A stretch of 22,543 nucleotides of DNA from an uncultured Succinivibrionaceae bacterium (GTDB lineage: Bacteria > Pseudomonadota > Gammaproteobacteria > Enterobacterales > Succinivibrionaceae), in NCBI GenBank assembly GCA_900539665.1, contig UQCV01000039.1, forward strand, positions 1 to 22,543, read 5' to 3'. The notes under the pieces are model-generated. The model searched no databases and was not told where the DNA came from. It saw only the letters and a list, made by a program, of their open reading frames with translations. Each line of letters begins with the position of its first letter. Position 1 is the stretch's first letter. Below, piece after piece: positions 1 through 6,719 of this stretch. A program made the position numbers and the translations under genes.

Positions 1-58
1 GAGCCGTGCCGATGGTAGTGTAGCATTCGCTATGTGAGAGTAGGTCATTACCGGGTAT
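1..58 (+). rRNA. rrf: 5S ribosomal RNA, 3' end (partial)
   Basis: The window opens inside a 5S rRNA. The stretch GCCGATGGTAGTGT followed by TGTGAGAGTAGGTCAT matches the conserved 3' half of bacterial 5S rRNA. The 3' end near 58 is estimated by comparison with the E. coli 5S end. The rest of the rRNA operon must lie upstream, outside the window. Confidence 0.9.
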
Positions 59-71
59 ACTGACAGTGCAA

Positions 72-148
72 GGAGCGGTAGTTCAGTTGGTTAGAATACC
101 TGCCTGTCACGCAGGGGGTCGCGGGTTCGAGTCCCGTCCGTTCCGCCA
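72..148 (+). tRNA. tRNA-Asp (anticodon GUC)
   Basis: This is a complete 77-nt cloverleaf with an encoded CCA end. The acceptor arms GGAGCGG and CCGTTCC pair with one G-U. The anticodon stem CCTGC/GCAGG encloses the loop CTGTCAC, so the anticodon is GTC (Asp). The T arm is GCGGG-TTCGAGT-CCCGT. It lies 13 nt after the 5S rRNA, so it is probably a distal tRNA of the rRNA operon, as in E. coli rrnC and rrnH. Confidence 0.97.
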
Positions 149-165
149 CTTATTAGAGAAAGATT

Positions 166-190
166 AGCATCCGGTTGGATGCTTTTTTTT
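166..190 (+). terminator. Rho-independent terminator of the rRNA/tRNA operon
   Basis: Perfect 7-bp stem AGCATCC/GGATGCT with a GGTT loop, running into eight T residues. It sits 17 nt after the tRNA and ends the rRNA-tRNA transcript. Confidence 0.92.
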
Positions 191-307
191 GCCCTGAATT
201 TACCATTTATCCTTCATTATCCTTCCTTAATTTTTTATTTCCCCCTTTACAGTTAAACTTCTTCTTTGCGATTTTACGCTAGTGTTTTCTCTAGCTACTG
301 CTCTGAC

Positions 308-336
308 TTGCATAAAGAGTGTAAAAATAGTATAAA
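308..336 (+). promoter_or_regulatory. Probable sigma-70 promoter for metY
   Basis: A -35-like TTGCAT (308-313) lies exactly 17 bp before a -10-like TATAAA (331-336), about 30 bp upstream of the metY start. The preceding stretch from 191 to 307 is pyrimidine-rich with no gene or strong structure visible. No MetJ box (AGACGTCT-like) and no SAM riboswitch was recognised. Confidence 0.5.
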
Positions 337-366
337 CAACGATATTGTTTTTTATTTTGGTGCGTT

Positions 367-1638
367 ATGAAAGATTTAACTATTCAAGTGCATGGCGGTT
401 ACGAAACTGAAAAAACTACCCATGCCGTATTCCCCCCAATTTACCAGACTGTAGCCTATGAATTTGATAGTGCTCAGCACGCTGCAGATTTGTTTAACCT
501 TGAAGTTCCAGGTAACATCTATACTCGTTTAATGAACCCTACCTGTGATGTGCTTGAAAAGCGTATTGCTATGCTAGAAAAAGGGGTGGCTGCTATTTGT
601 TTAGCTTCAGGTCAAGCTGCGATTTCTTATGCCTTAATCAATTTGGTACGCGCTGGTGATAACGTTGTAACTGTACCACAGCTTTATGGTGGGACTTTTA
701 CCCTTATTAACTCTATGCTTCCTGATATGGGCGTTGAAGGCCGTTTTGCCAAAGATGATTCTCCAGAAGCAATTGAAGCGTTAATTGATGAAAAGACCCG
801 TTGTGTATATTGTGAAACTATTGGTAACCCAGCTGGCAATATTGTTGATATTGAAGCTTTAGCTGAAGTAGCTCATCGTCATGGGGTTCCTTTAATTGTG
901 GATAACACCGTAGCATCTCCTGCTTTATGTAAGCCAATCGAATTTGGAGCTGATATTGTGGTTCACTCAATGACTAAGTTTATCGCAGGTCACGGTAACA
1001 CCATGGGCGGGGTAATTGTTGATAGTGGTAATTTTGATTGGGATAAATATGGCGATAAGTTCAGTCAATTTACCCGTCCAGAAAAAGCATACCACGGTGT
1101 TGTTTATACTAAACAGTTTGGTCGTGCGGCCTTTGTTGCGCGTGTAAGAACTGTAGCTCTACGTAACACCGGGGCTATTTTACCAGCTAATTGTGCCTTC
1201 AATATTTTAATGGGCGTAGAAACATTGTCTTTACGCATGAAGCAACACGTATCAAATACTTTAGCTATTGCGGCTTACTTAAGAAAGCATCCAAAAGTTG
1301 CATGGGTAAATTGCGCTGATGATCCAAACAGCAAGTACTACAAGTTAGCTCAAAAGTATACCAAGGGCTGTCAAAGTGGCATGTTAACCTTTGGTTTGAA
1401 GGGTGGTATCGATGAAGGGATTGTATTCTTTGATGCGTTAAAGCTCTTTAAGCGTGTAGTAAACATTGGTGATACCAGATCTTGCGCTTGTCACCCAGCT
1501 TCAACTACCCATAGACAGTTGACAGAAGATCAGCTTCGCGCTGCTGGTATCGGACCTGAGCTTATTCGTTTAACTATTGGTATTGAAGATCCAGAAGATT
1601 TAATTGCTGATTTGGAACAGGCTTTGGCTGCCATCTAA
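367..1638 (+). CDS. metY: O-acetylhomoserine aminocarboxypropyltransferase (sulfhydrylase), MetY
   Basis: PLP enzyme of the Cys/Met metabolism family. It is predicted to convert O-acetylhomoserine plus sulfide to homocysteine in the cytosol, the direct sulfhydrylation route to methionine. Its 423 residues fit MetY, which is longer than MetB/MetC (about 390). Visible family features are YTRLMNP (Y52, R54), which contacts the cofactor phosphate; the substrate-site D179 in VDNTVASP; and the Schiff-base lysine K204 in HSMTKFIAGHG. The insert around 225-250 (GDKFSQFTRPEKAYHG) is typical of O-acetylhomoserine enzymes. The start has only a weak ribosome binding site. The gene stands alone between the rRNA operon terminator and its own terminator. 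O-acetylserine or O-succinylhomoserine use cannot be excluded from sequence. Confidence 0.93.
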   Translation: MKDLTIQVHGGYETEKTTHAVFPPIYQTVAYEFDSAQHAADLFNLEVPGNIYTRLMNPTCDVLEKRIAMLEKGVAAICLASGQAAISYALINLVRAGDNVVTVPQLYGGTFTLINSMLPDMGVEGRFAKDDSPEAIEALIDEKTRCVYCETIGNPAGNIVDIEALAEVAHRHGVPLIVDNTVASPALCKPIEFGADIVVHSMTKFIAGHGNTMGGVIVDSGNFDWDKYGDKFSQFTRPEKAYHGVVYTKQFGRAAFVARVRTVALRNTGAILPANCAFNILMGVETLSLRMKQHVSNTLAIAAYLRKHPKVAWVNCADDPNSKYYKLAQKYTKGCQSGMLTFGLKGGIDEGIVFFDALKLFKRVVNIGDTRSCACHPASTTHRQLTEDQLRAAGIGPELIRLTIGIEDPEDLIADLEQALAAI

Positions 1639-1659
1639 GCTCAAATTAAAACAAGATTT

Positions 1660-1709
1660 AAAAAGGTCGCTCATAGGGAATAAATTCCATAAATTGAGCG
1701 ACCTTTTTT
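1660..1709. terminator. Bidirectional terminator between metY and the phosphatase gene
   Basis: The arms AGGTCGCTCA (1664-1673) and TGAGCGACCT (1695-1704) pair perfectly over 10 bp, flanked by A5 on the left and T6 on the right. It can therefore end metY on the + strand and the convergent gene on the - strand. A smaller GGAA/TTCC hairpin lies inside the loop. Confidence 0.88.
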
Positions 1710-1796
1710 ATTTTATTGAGTGGTTTGAGATTAGTTGAGCTTTTGTTGGTTCTTTCTTTATAAAGCTGATAAGTTGAGGCTACGGCCTTTTATCAA

Positions 1797-2411
1797 CTAG
1801 TAAATTTTTATAATCTCGCAATTGGCAATGGTGCGTCCACGGTCTGCATCTTTAAAGAGTTGCATGAGTTCATTGACGGATGCGTTCGGATTTTGTAGGT
1901 AAATTTTTAACATAGCCATGAATTGACCGTGTGAAAAAATCAAAATCGTTTTATCTGTAAAGCTGTTTATATGTTCTATAGTTTGTTTGATACGGTTGAT
2001 TAAATCATTAAAAGACTCAGCATTGCCCCCATCACTATAATTTGGATCCATGTCCTGCCAATATTTTTCCACAAAAGGGCGACGTTCTGCTTGGGTGGTA
2101 TTAGCACACCTAGTGCTATTAAGATAATTGAATTCATGGATTTCTGGCCATGTTTCAATTTGGCATTGTGGATATAGTTTCATGGTAGGGGTGGCAGTCA
2201 TCTTTGTCCGGAGATATGGGGAGATGACAATTAAGTCAGGGGTAATATTGGTGTTCCTAATTTTTTGCGCCAATTCTTGAGCTTGAGCTTGGCCTTTTTC
2301 TGTAATGGGGTTGTCTGCAGGTGATGAGGTGCGGTGACCAGCATTACTTCTACTTTCGGCATGTCTAATGATGTAAATATGGCATTTTTCAGGGGCTAAA
2401 GTGGCGTTCAT
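1797..2411 (-). CDS. Histidine phosphatase superfamily protein (phosphoglycerate mutase-like)
   Basis: A 204-residue protein of the histidine phosphatase (PGM) superfamily. The phosphohistidine signature IRHAES holds R16 and the nucleophile H17. SPYLRT supplies the second arginine (R68). The acidic residue is probably E90 or E93 in WPEIHEF. The second catalytic histidine is H161 in FSHGQFMAM. Such enzymes dephosphorylate small metabolites or sugar phosphates in the cytosol. The exact substrate cannot be read from the sequence; cobalamin-phosphatase (CobC) or SixA-like roles are possible but unsupported. No signal peptide is visible. It is transcribed away from the squalene synthase-like gene. 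The purine-rich AAGGAA ahead of the start is about 10 nt from the ATG. Confidence 0.85.
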   Translation of the reverse strand: MNATLAPEKCHIYIIRHAESRSNAGHRTSSPADNPITEKGQAQAQELAQKIRNTNITPDLIVISPYLRTKMTATPTMKLYPQCQIETWPEIHEFNYLNSTRCANTTQAERRPFVEKYWQDMDPNYSDGGNAESFNDLINRIKQTIEHINSFTDKTILIFSHGQFMAMLKIYLQNPNASVNELMQLFKDADRGRTIANCEIIKIY

Positions 2412-2430
2412 AAAGCGACATTTCCTTTAA

Positions 2431-2505
2431 ATACGGGAGCTGCCCGTATAATATAAAACATAATATTTTATATTATACGCCTATGTATGTATTTTTCGGT
2501 ATAAT
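2431..2505. promoter_or_regulatory. Divergent promoter region with a 13-bp inverted repeat
   Basis: This region separates two divergent genes. GTATAATATAAAA (2446-2458) and its exact reverse complement (2466-2478) form a perfect inverted repeat with a 7-nt spacer. A second inverted repeat, ATACGGG/CCCGTAT (2431-2437, 2443-2449), overlaps its left side. TATAAT hexamers occur on the + strand at 2447-2452 and 2500-2505 and on the - strand at 2477-2472. The copy at 2500-2505 is best placed to serve the + strand gene, although no good -35 is visible. A repressor operator is possible, but AT-rich symmetry alone could also arise from two facing -10 elements. Confidence 0.45.
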
Positions 2506-2533
2506 CTGAACCATTGCTAATGAGGTGTTATAA

Positions 2534-3541
2534 ATGTTAATAATGTCACCAGAACGGCAAATGGAACATTTGCAGAAGGTGTCTAGAACTTTTGCTCTGA
2601 CTATACCATTATTGCCCCCACAGCTGACCGATTGGGTGGGAAATGCTTATCTTCTATGTCGTATTGCAGATACGATAGAAGATGATGCAGTTATGAATAA
2701 CGAAGATAAGGCCCGTGAACTAGAAGCCTTTGTGAGTTACTTATCGGCTCCGTTAAAGATTGAGGAATGGGCTAATTCTATTTATGAAAAATTAAAAGAC
2801 ACAGCCAAGCCTACCGAGGCTGATCTCATTGCCGAAATTCCTCAAGTATTGGGGCGCTATTACAGCTATACTCCGGAGGTTCGAAAAATTTTACGCCACG
2901 GTGTTGTTATTATGTGTAAAGGTATGAGCCAGTTCGATCGTTGGTTACATATAGATAGCCTAGATGAAGTTGATCATTACTGCTATAGCGTAGCAGGTGT
3001 GGTTGGTGAAATTTTAGCGGCTCTTTTTGCGGAATATTCGGCTACTATAAAACCATCATTACCTCAAATGATGCCACTTGCAGTATCATTTGGTGAAGGG
3101 TTGCAGCTAACTAATATCCTTAAAGATGTGTGGGATGATAGTGAGCGAGGTATTCGTTGGTTGCCGTTGAATCCAGATTGGGATGAAGCGCAGCGTGCCA
3201 AATTTACCCGTGAATACGCTCAAACGGCTTATGGTCATGTGATGCAAGGTTTGGATTTTATCTCCATGATACCGCGTAAAGAAAAGGGAATTCGTGATTT
3301 TTGTTTGTTAGCTAATATTATGGCGGCAATGACTTTAAACAATATATATAAAAACCCTAGCTTTACCAAAGCTACTGATATTAAGATTTCACGGAAGGAA
3401 GTGAAAAAAGTATTTTTGTTGATTAAACTTTTTTCTTCGAGCAATTGGTGGATGAAGTGGTATGTAAAGAGATGTGCCTCATCTATGAAACCATTACTAC
3501 GTAACGCCACAGACTTAAGAACCAAAGTAAGCTTTTGGTAG
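2534..3541 (+). CDS. Squalene/phytoene synthase family protein
   Basis: A 335-residue trans-isoprenyl diphosphate synthase (head-to-head type). Enzymes of this family join two prenyl diphosphates (two farnesyl-PP to squalene, or two geranylgeranyl-PP to phytoene). The first aspartate-rich motif is DTIED (46-50). The family signature DHYCYSVAGVVGE covers residues 147-159. The second aspartate-rich motif is NILKDVWDD (194-202), with D198 and D202 expected to bind Mg-diphosphate. The early VSRTFAL stretch is also typical. The pattern is nearer squalene synthase than CrtB, but this is a judgement by eye. GAGG lies 8 nt before the ATG; a second ATG three codons in is an alternative. No hopanoid or carotenoid partner gene is in the window, so the product is uncertain. 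Confidence 0.85.
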   Translation: MLIMSPERQMEHLQKVSRTFALTIPLLPPQLTDWVGNAYLLCRIADTIEDDAVMNNEDKARELEAFVSYLSAPLKIEEWANSIYEKLKDTAKPTEADLIAEIPQVLGRYYSYTPEVRKILRHGVVIMCKGMSQFDRWLHIDSLDEVDHYCYSVAGVVGEILAALFAEYSATIKPSLPQMMPLAVSFGEGLQLTNILKDVWDDSERGIRWLPLNPDWDEAQRAKFTREYAQTAYGHVMQGLDFISMIPRKEKGIRDFCLLANIMAAMTLNNIYKNPSFTKATDIKISRKEVKKVFLLIKLFSSSNWWMKWYVKRCASSMKPLLRNATDLRTKVSFW

Positions 3542-3617
3542 TGGATAAGCCTGAGATTAATGACAAATCTATACTTTTTTCGTAGGATATAAAAAAATTA
3601 AATAATAGGATTTAAAA

Positions 3618-4340
3618 ATGAATTTTGCTGTAAAACAAATGTTTGCTTCTTTGATGGTAACTTGTTTTTTAGGTAGTTCTGCCTTAGCAATAGCGGCCGA
3701 AGAAACTCCTGAAACTAAGCAATATACAGATCTTGCTGAATTGAAAGCTGATGCCGCTAAGGTTCAGACTGAATTTAAAGAAGGGGTGCACTATAAGATC
3801 ATTCAAGGAAATGGTTTGTCTGCCCAAAAAGAAGTCCGTGAATACTTCTCCTTCTTCTGTGGTCACTGCCATGCTTTCTATCCGGTTATTTCATTGATCG
3901 CTCAAGGTTTACCTGAAGACACAGCGTTTGTAGGCAACCCTGTTTATTATTTAGGTGGCCCTATGGGTAAAGAAACCCAGACTGGTTATGCGGCTGCTGT
4001 ATCTTTAGGGGTTACTGAAAAATATGTAGAAAGCTTAAATAAGTTAATCTTTGATGATAACAAAATCCCTCAAAATCACGGCGAACTCATGCAAGTATTT
4101 GACATTATTGGGATTCCAGCGCACCAAGCTGAAGCTCAATTTAAGTCATTCCCAATTGCTAATATGGTTAATCAGTATGACCAGCACACCAAGGATTCAA
4201 AGATTTCAGGGGTGCCTTCTGTAGTTATTAACAATAAGTACTTAATTGTGGCAAAAGAAGTGAAAGGGGAAGCTCAGTATTTTGCTTTGGTAAATTACCT
4301 TCTTGGCCTTGATAATGATTACTACAAGCCACAGAAGTAA
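3618..4340 (+). CDS. dsbA: Thiol:disulfide interchange protein DsbA
   Basis: Periplasmic dithiol oxidase that introduces disulfide bonds into exported proteins and is reoxidised by DsbB. The first roughly 27 residues form a signal peptide (Lys near the start, hydrophobic core, likely cleavage after the Ala run before EETPE). The thioredoxin fold carries the active site C81-G-H-C84 in FSFFCGHCHAF, with a helical insert after it and the cis-proline P200 in SGVPSVVIN. The dipeptide is GH, not the PH of E. coli DsbA. Length is 240 versus 208 in E. coli; much of the excess lies between the signal peptide and the fold. AGGA lies 7 nt upstream of the ATG. No convincing promoter was found. The convergent neighbour is a yihG-like gene, as in the E. 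coli dsbA-yihG region. Confidence 0.93.
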   Translation: MNFAVKQMFASLMVTCFLGSSALAIAAEETPETKQYTDLAELKADAAKVQTEFKEGVHYKIIQGNGLSAQKEVREYFSFFCGHCHAFYPVISLIAQGLPEDTAFVGNPVYYLGGPMGKETQTGYAAAVSLGVTEKYVESLNKLIFDDNKIPQNHGELMQVFDIIGIPAHQAEAQFKSFPIANMVNQYDQHTKDSKISGVPSVVINNKYLIVAKEVKGEAQYFALVNYLLGLDNDYYKPQK

Positions 4341-4410
4341 TTATCGTTTAGCTTAAGTTAGGCCCATCTTGATGTCTGCCTCTTAAAAGAACAAGTTACT
4401 TTCGATAAAG

Positions 4411-4445
4411 AGCCCTCAATTCCTTGGGATATGAGGGCTTATTTT
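4411..4445 (+). terminator. Terminator after dsbA
   Basis: The arms AGCCCTCA (4411-4418) and TGAGGGCT (4432-4439) pair perfectly and are followed by a T-rich stretch on the + strand. The hairpin overlaps the stop codon of the convergent acyltransferase gene at 4416-4418. The - strand side lacks a T tract, so it mainly serves dsbA. Confidence 0.8.
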
Positions 4446-5339
4446 ATTTAGTGACGCTTTTAAAGTAGAAAGATCTTGGTCCTTTTGGGTCCATAATTCC
4501 TTGAGCCATGAACTAAAATGGCGTTTAAAAACTTTGTCGTTTAAATAGTGCCCTCTTAAATCTTCAGGGATTTCAATTTCTTCAGCTTTTAGGTATATCG
4601 CTTTTAAATCACCAAACAAAAAATCCTTAAAACCATTTTGGAGATTATTGGGGTAGTAAAGAGTTACGTTAATGATTTTTTTGAATTGGCGACCTAAGCA
4701 GTCGATGGCTACCGCCATGGACATGGCTTTAGGCGATAACAGATTTTGGTATGGAGATTTTGTGGCTAAAATTTTTTGCGGGGAACAACGTGTACCTTCG
4801 GTGAAATTGACCATGGTAGTTGGAATATCCTTGAATTTAGCACAAGCTGTTCTCGTGGTTTCGATATCTTTAGTTCTAAGCTCTGGGTGTTTTAATAGCT
4901 CTTTGGTGGAATAACGGTGCAAAAATGGCATATCAAGTCCCCAACAAGCGAGACCTGCAAATGGCACATATAAGAGAGATGATTTTAGAAAAAACTTAGG
5001 TACAGGAAGTTTATTACGGAAAAAGGCAGCAATTACAAGAGTATCAAGCCAACTAATATGATTACTGATTAATAAAACAGAGTCATCAAAATTGGTTTTA
5101 ACGGAGTTATCCACATGCCATTCTACTTTGTTAGTTAGGAATATGGAAAAGGCGACGCAATACAGCCAAAGCCGCATCATTTTGTTACAACATTTAGTCC
5201 AAAATTTTCGTGCTAACCCAAATGAAGCTAGTTTAAATAGTGCCAACAGGCTAATTACTAAGGAAATAAAAGCTGTGGATAACAATAAGATAATAATGTT
5301 GATGGCAACAAGCATAAATTTGGGTAGAAAATTAAGCAT
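4416..5339 (-). CDS. yihG: 1-acylglycerol-3-phosphate O-acyltransferase-like membrane protein, YihG family
   Basis: PlsC-type acyltransferase predicted to transfer acyl chains to a lysophospholipid at the inner membrane. It starts with a long hydrophobic N-terminus (about residues 5-40). The acyltransferase box is NHISWLD (H94, D99) and the acyl-acceptor motif is EGTR (181-184). E. coli YihG has 310 residues and also lies near dsbA, which supports the name. I chose the ATG at 5339 (307 residues) because GGAG sits 6 nt upstream. The in-frame ATG at 5351 (311 residues) has no comparable ribosome binding site, and the GGAG would lie inside its coding sequence. It is convergent with dsbA and divergent from ilvE. 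Confidence 0.87.
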   Translation of the reverse strand: MLNFLPKFMLVAINIIILLLSTAFISLVISLLALFKLASFGLARKFWTKCCNKMMRLWLYCVAFSIFLTNKVEWHVDNSVKTNFDDSVLLISNHISWLDTLVIAAFFRNKLPVPKFFLKSSLLYVPFAGLACWGLDMPFLHRYSTKELLKHPELRTKDIETTRTACAKFKDIPTTMVNFTEGTRCSPQKILATKSPYQNLLSPKAMSMAVAIDCLGRQFKKIINVTLYYPNNLQNGFKDFLFGDLKAIYLKAEEIEIPEDLRGHYLNDKVFKRHFSSWLKELWTQKDQDLSTLKASLNKISPHIPRN

Positions 5340-5351
5340 AAGACTCTCCAT

Positions 5352-5619
5352 ATTAGGCCTGCATATTTTAACAAACTGCTAGGTTTTACGCATTTTAAAT
5401 CGTGCATGTAGAGTTTTAGTTCAGCTTTTGGAGTTTAAAGTACATGCTTAACCGCGATATTTAAGAAAAAAAAGTTACATTTATTGCCTATCTACTCGGC
5501 TAGATGTTGTAAAATAGTTATGTTAGTTTCAGGGTAATAGTAACATTTTTACTGAAAGATAAAGAAATTCTAGTAATTCATGGCTACATACTAAAATAGG
5601 TAGCAAGGTTGGAAAGGAA
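5352..5619. other. Intergenic region between yihG and ilvE
   Basis: This 268-bp gap must hold the divergent promoters of yihG and the ilv cluster, but no strong -35/-10 pair was found. A 7-bp inverted repeat GCATGTA/TACATGC (5404-5410, 5441-5447) with a 30-nt loop is visible. I looked for an ilv attenuator leader peptide rich in Ile/Val/Leu codons and saw only a five-codon ORF at 5520-5537, which is not convincing. Confidence 0.4.
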
Positions 5620-6552
5620 ATGTCTGCAAAAACAATCACTAAATATATTTGGTTCAATGGCAAGATGGTTCCATGGGCTGACGCTAAAGTTCATGTAATG
5701 ACCCATGCTCTCCATTATGGTACTTCTGTTTTTGAAGGTCTTCGCGCTTACGATACTCCAAAGGGTCCTGTTATTTTTAGATTGAAGGATCACATGCAGC
5801 GCTTGATCAATTCTGGCCATATTTACCGTATTGAGCTCCCTTACACTGTAGATGAACTTTGCGATGCTTGTTGTCAAACTGTAAGAGAAAATGGTTTGAA
5901 TGCTGGTTACCTTCGTCCGCTCGCATTTATTGGTGACGTAGGTCTTGGGGTTAAGCCTCCAAAAGACGCTAAGATTGAAGTTATCATCGGTATGGTAGCT
6001 TGGGGCGCATACCTTGGTGAAGAAGGTATGAAGAAGGGTGTTTCTGTAGGTGTTTCTTCATGGAACAGACTTGCGCCAAACACTATTCCTACCGGGGCTA
6101 AGGCTGGTGGTAACTATTTGTCATCACTTTTGATTTCTAACGAAGCTAAGCAGCACGGCTATACCGAAGGCATCGCACTTGATGTTCAAGGTTATTTAGC
6201 TGAAGGCTCTGGTGAAAACATCTTCTTAGTTAAGGACGGTGTACTTTATACTGCTCCTATTACTTGTAGCATTCTCCCTGGTATTACCAGAGACTGTGTT
6301 ATGACTTTAGCTAAGGAACTTGGTTACACCATCAGAGAAGAAAGAATTCCAAGAGAAGCTTTGTATCTTGCTGATGAAATCTTCATGACTGGTTCAGCTG
6401 CTGAAATTACCCCTGTTAGTCAGGTTGATGGTTTCACTGTTGGCTGTGGTCAACGTGGACCTGTTACTGAAAAATTGCAGGAAGCTTTCTTTGGCTTGTT
6501 CAACGGTAAGACCGAAGACAAGTGGGGCTGGTTATATCCAGTCAATAAGTAA
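5620..6552 (+). CDS. ilvE: Branched-chain amino acid aminotransferase
   Basis: Class IV PLP aminotransferase that carries out the last step of valine, leucine and isoleucine synthesis, exchanging the amino group with glutamate/2-oxoglutarate in the cytosol. Length is 310 residues against 309 for E. coli IlvE. Visible features are the N-terminal WFNGKMVPW and HYGTSVFEGLRAY (32-44), the PLP lysine K161 in TGAKAGGNYL, and AEGSGENIF (194-202) with E195 near the cofactor. EIFMTGSAAEITPV follows near the C-terminus. AAGGAA lies just ahead of the ATG. It is the first gene of an ilvE-ilvD-ilvA cluster, the same relative order as in the E. coli ilvGMEDA operon, but without ilvG and ilvM upstream. Confidence 0.96.
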   Translation: MSAKTITKYIWFNGKMVPWADAKVHVMTHALHYGTSVFEGLRAYDTPKGPVIFRLKDHMQRLINSGHIYRIELPYTVDELCDACCQTVRENGLNAGYLRPLAFIGDVGLGVKPPKDAKIEVIIGMVAWGAYLGEEGMKKGVSVGVSSWNRLAPNTIPTGAKAGGNYLSSLLISNEAKQHGYTEGIALDVQGYLAEGSGENIFLVKDGVLYTAPITCSILPGITRDCVMTLAKELGYTIREERIPREALYLADEIFMTGSAAEITPVSQVDGFTVGCGQRGPVTEKLQEAFFGLFNGKTEDKWGWLYPVNK

Positions 6553-6591
6553 TACCAACTGCTTCTAAAAGTAGTTAGTATGGTTTTATGT

Positions 6592-6619
6592 TTAGGTGAA
6601 GGTCTGAGCCTTCACCTAA
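6592..6619 (+). repeat. Strong hairpin downstream of ilvE
   Basis: The arms TTAGGTGAAGG (6592-6602) and CCTTCACCTAA (6609-6619) form a perfect 11-bp stem with a 6-nt loop. There is no T tract, so it is not a standard terminator. It may stabilise the ilvE mRNA 3' end or form part of a longer leader structure before ilvD. Confidence 0.6.
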
Positions 6620-6638
6620 GAACTTAAGTCTGTGAAAG

Positions 6639-6682
6639 CCAAAAGCATACGCAAAAATTATGCTTTTGGTTTTGCTGTTTTT
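6639..6682 (+). terminator. Terminator-like hairpin between ilvE and ilvD
   Basis: CCAAAAGCATA (6639-6649) and TATGCTTTTGG (6659-6669) form a perfect 11-bp stem with a 9-nt loop, extendable outward through a G-U pair. A T-rich tail (TTTTGCTGTTTTT) follows. It ends about 40 nt before the ilvD start. Either it separates ilvE from ilvD, or it is a conditional (attenuator-like) element within one operon. Confidence 0.7.
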
Positions 6683-6686
6683 AAAG

Positions 6687-6703
6687 GACTTGCTTAGCAA
6701 GTC
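6687..6703 (+). repeat. Small hairpin just upstream of the ilvD ribosome binding site
   Basis: GACTTGC (6687-6693) and GCAAGTC (6697-6703) pair over 7 bp with a 3-nt loop. The hairpin ends 6 nt before the GGAG at 6710-6713. It could modulate ribosome access or mark the end of a regulated leader. Confidence 0.5.
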
Positions 6704-6719
6704 ATATCTGGAGCAGAAA

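Noticed and set aside
207..225. Short repeat of TTATCCTTC upstream of metY
   Set aside because: Two imperfectly spaced copies in a pyrimidine-rich stretch are likely chance.
3235..3525. Antisense ORF inside the squalene synthase-like gene
   Set aside because: It lies fully within a well-supported gene on the other strand and has no ribosome binding site or recognisable motif.
5092..5382. + strand ORF opposite the yihG start
   Set aside because: It is the shadow of the acyltransferase gene, whose motifs are clear on the other strand.
5520..5537. Five-codon ORF MLVSG as an ilv leader peptide
   Set aside because: Too short, no paired terminator/antiterminator structure and no clear ribosome binding site.
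6660..6719. N-terminal extension of IlvD from the ATG at 6660
   Set aside because: The ATG sits in the stem of a terminator-like hairpin with no ribosome binding site. The ATG at 6720 has GGAG at 6 nt and gives the standard family length.
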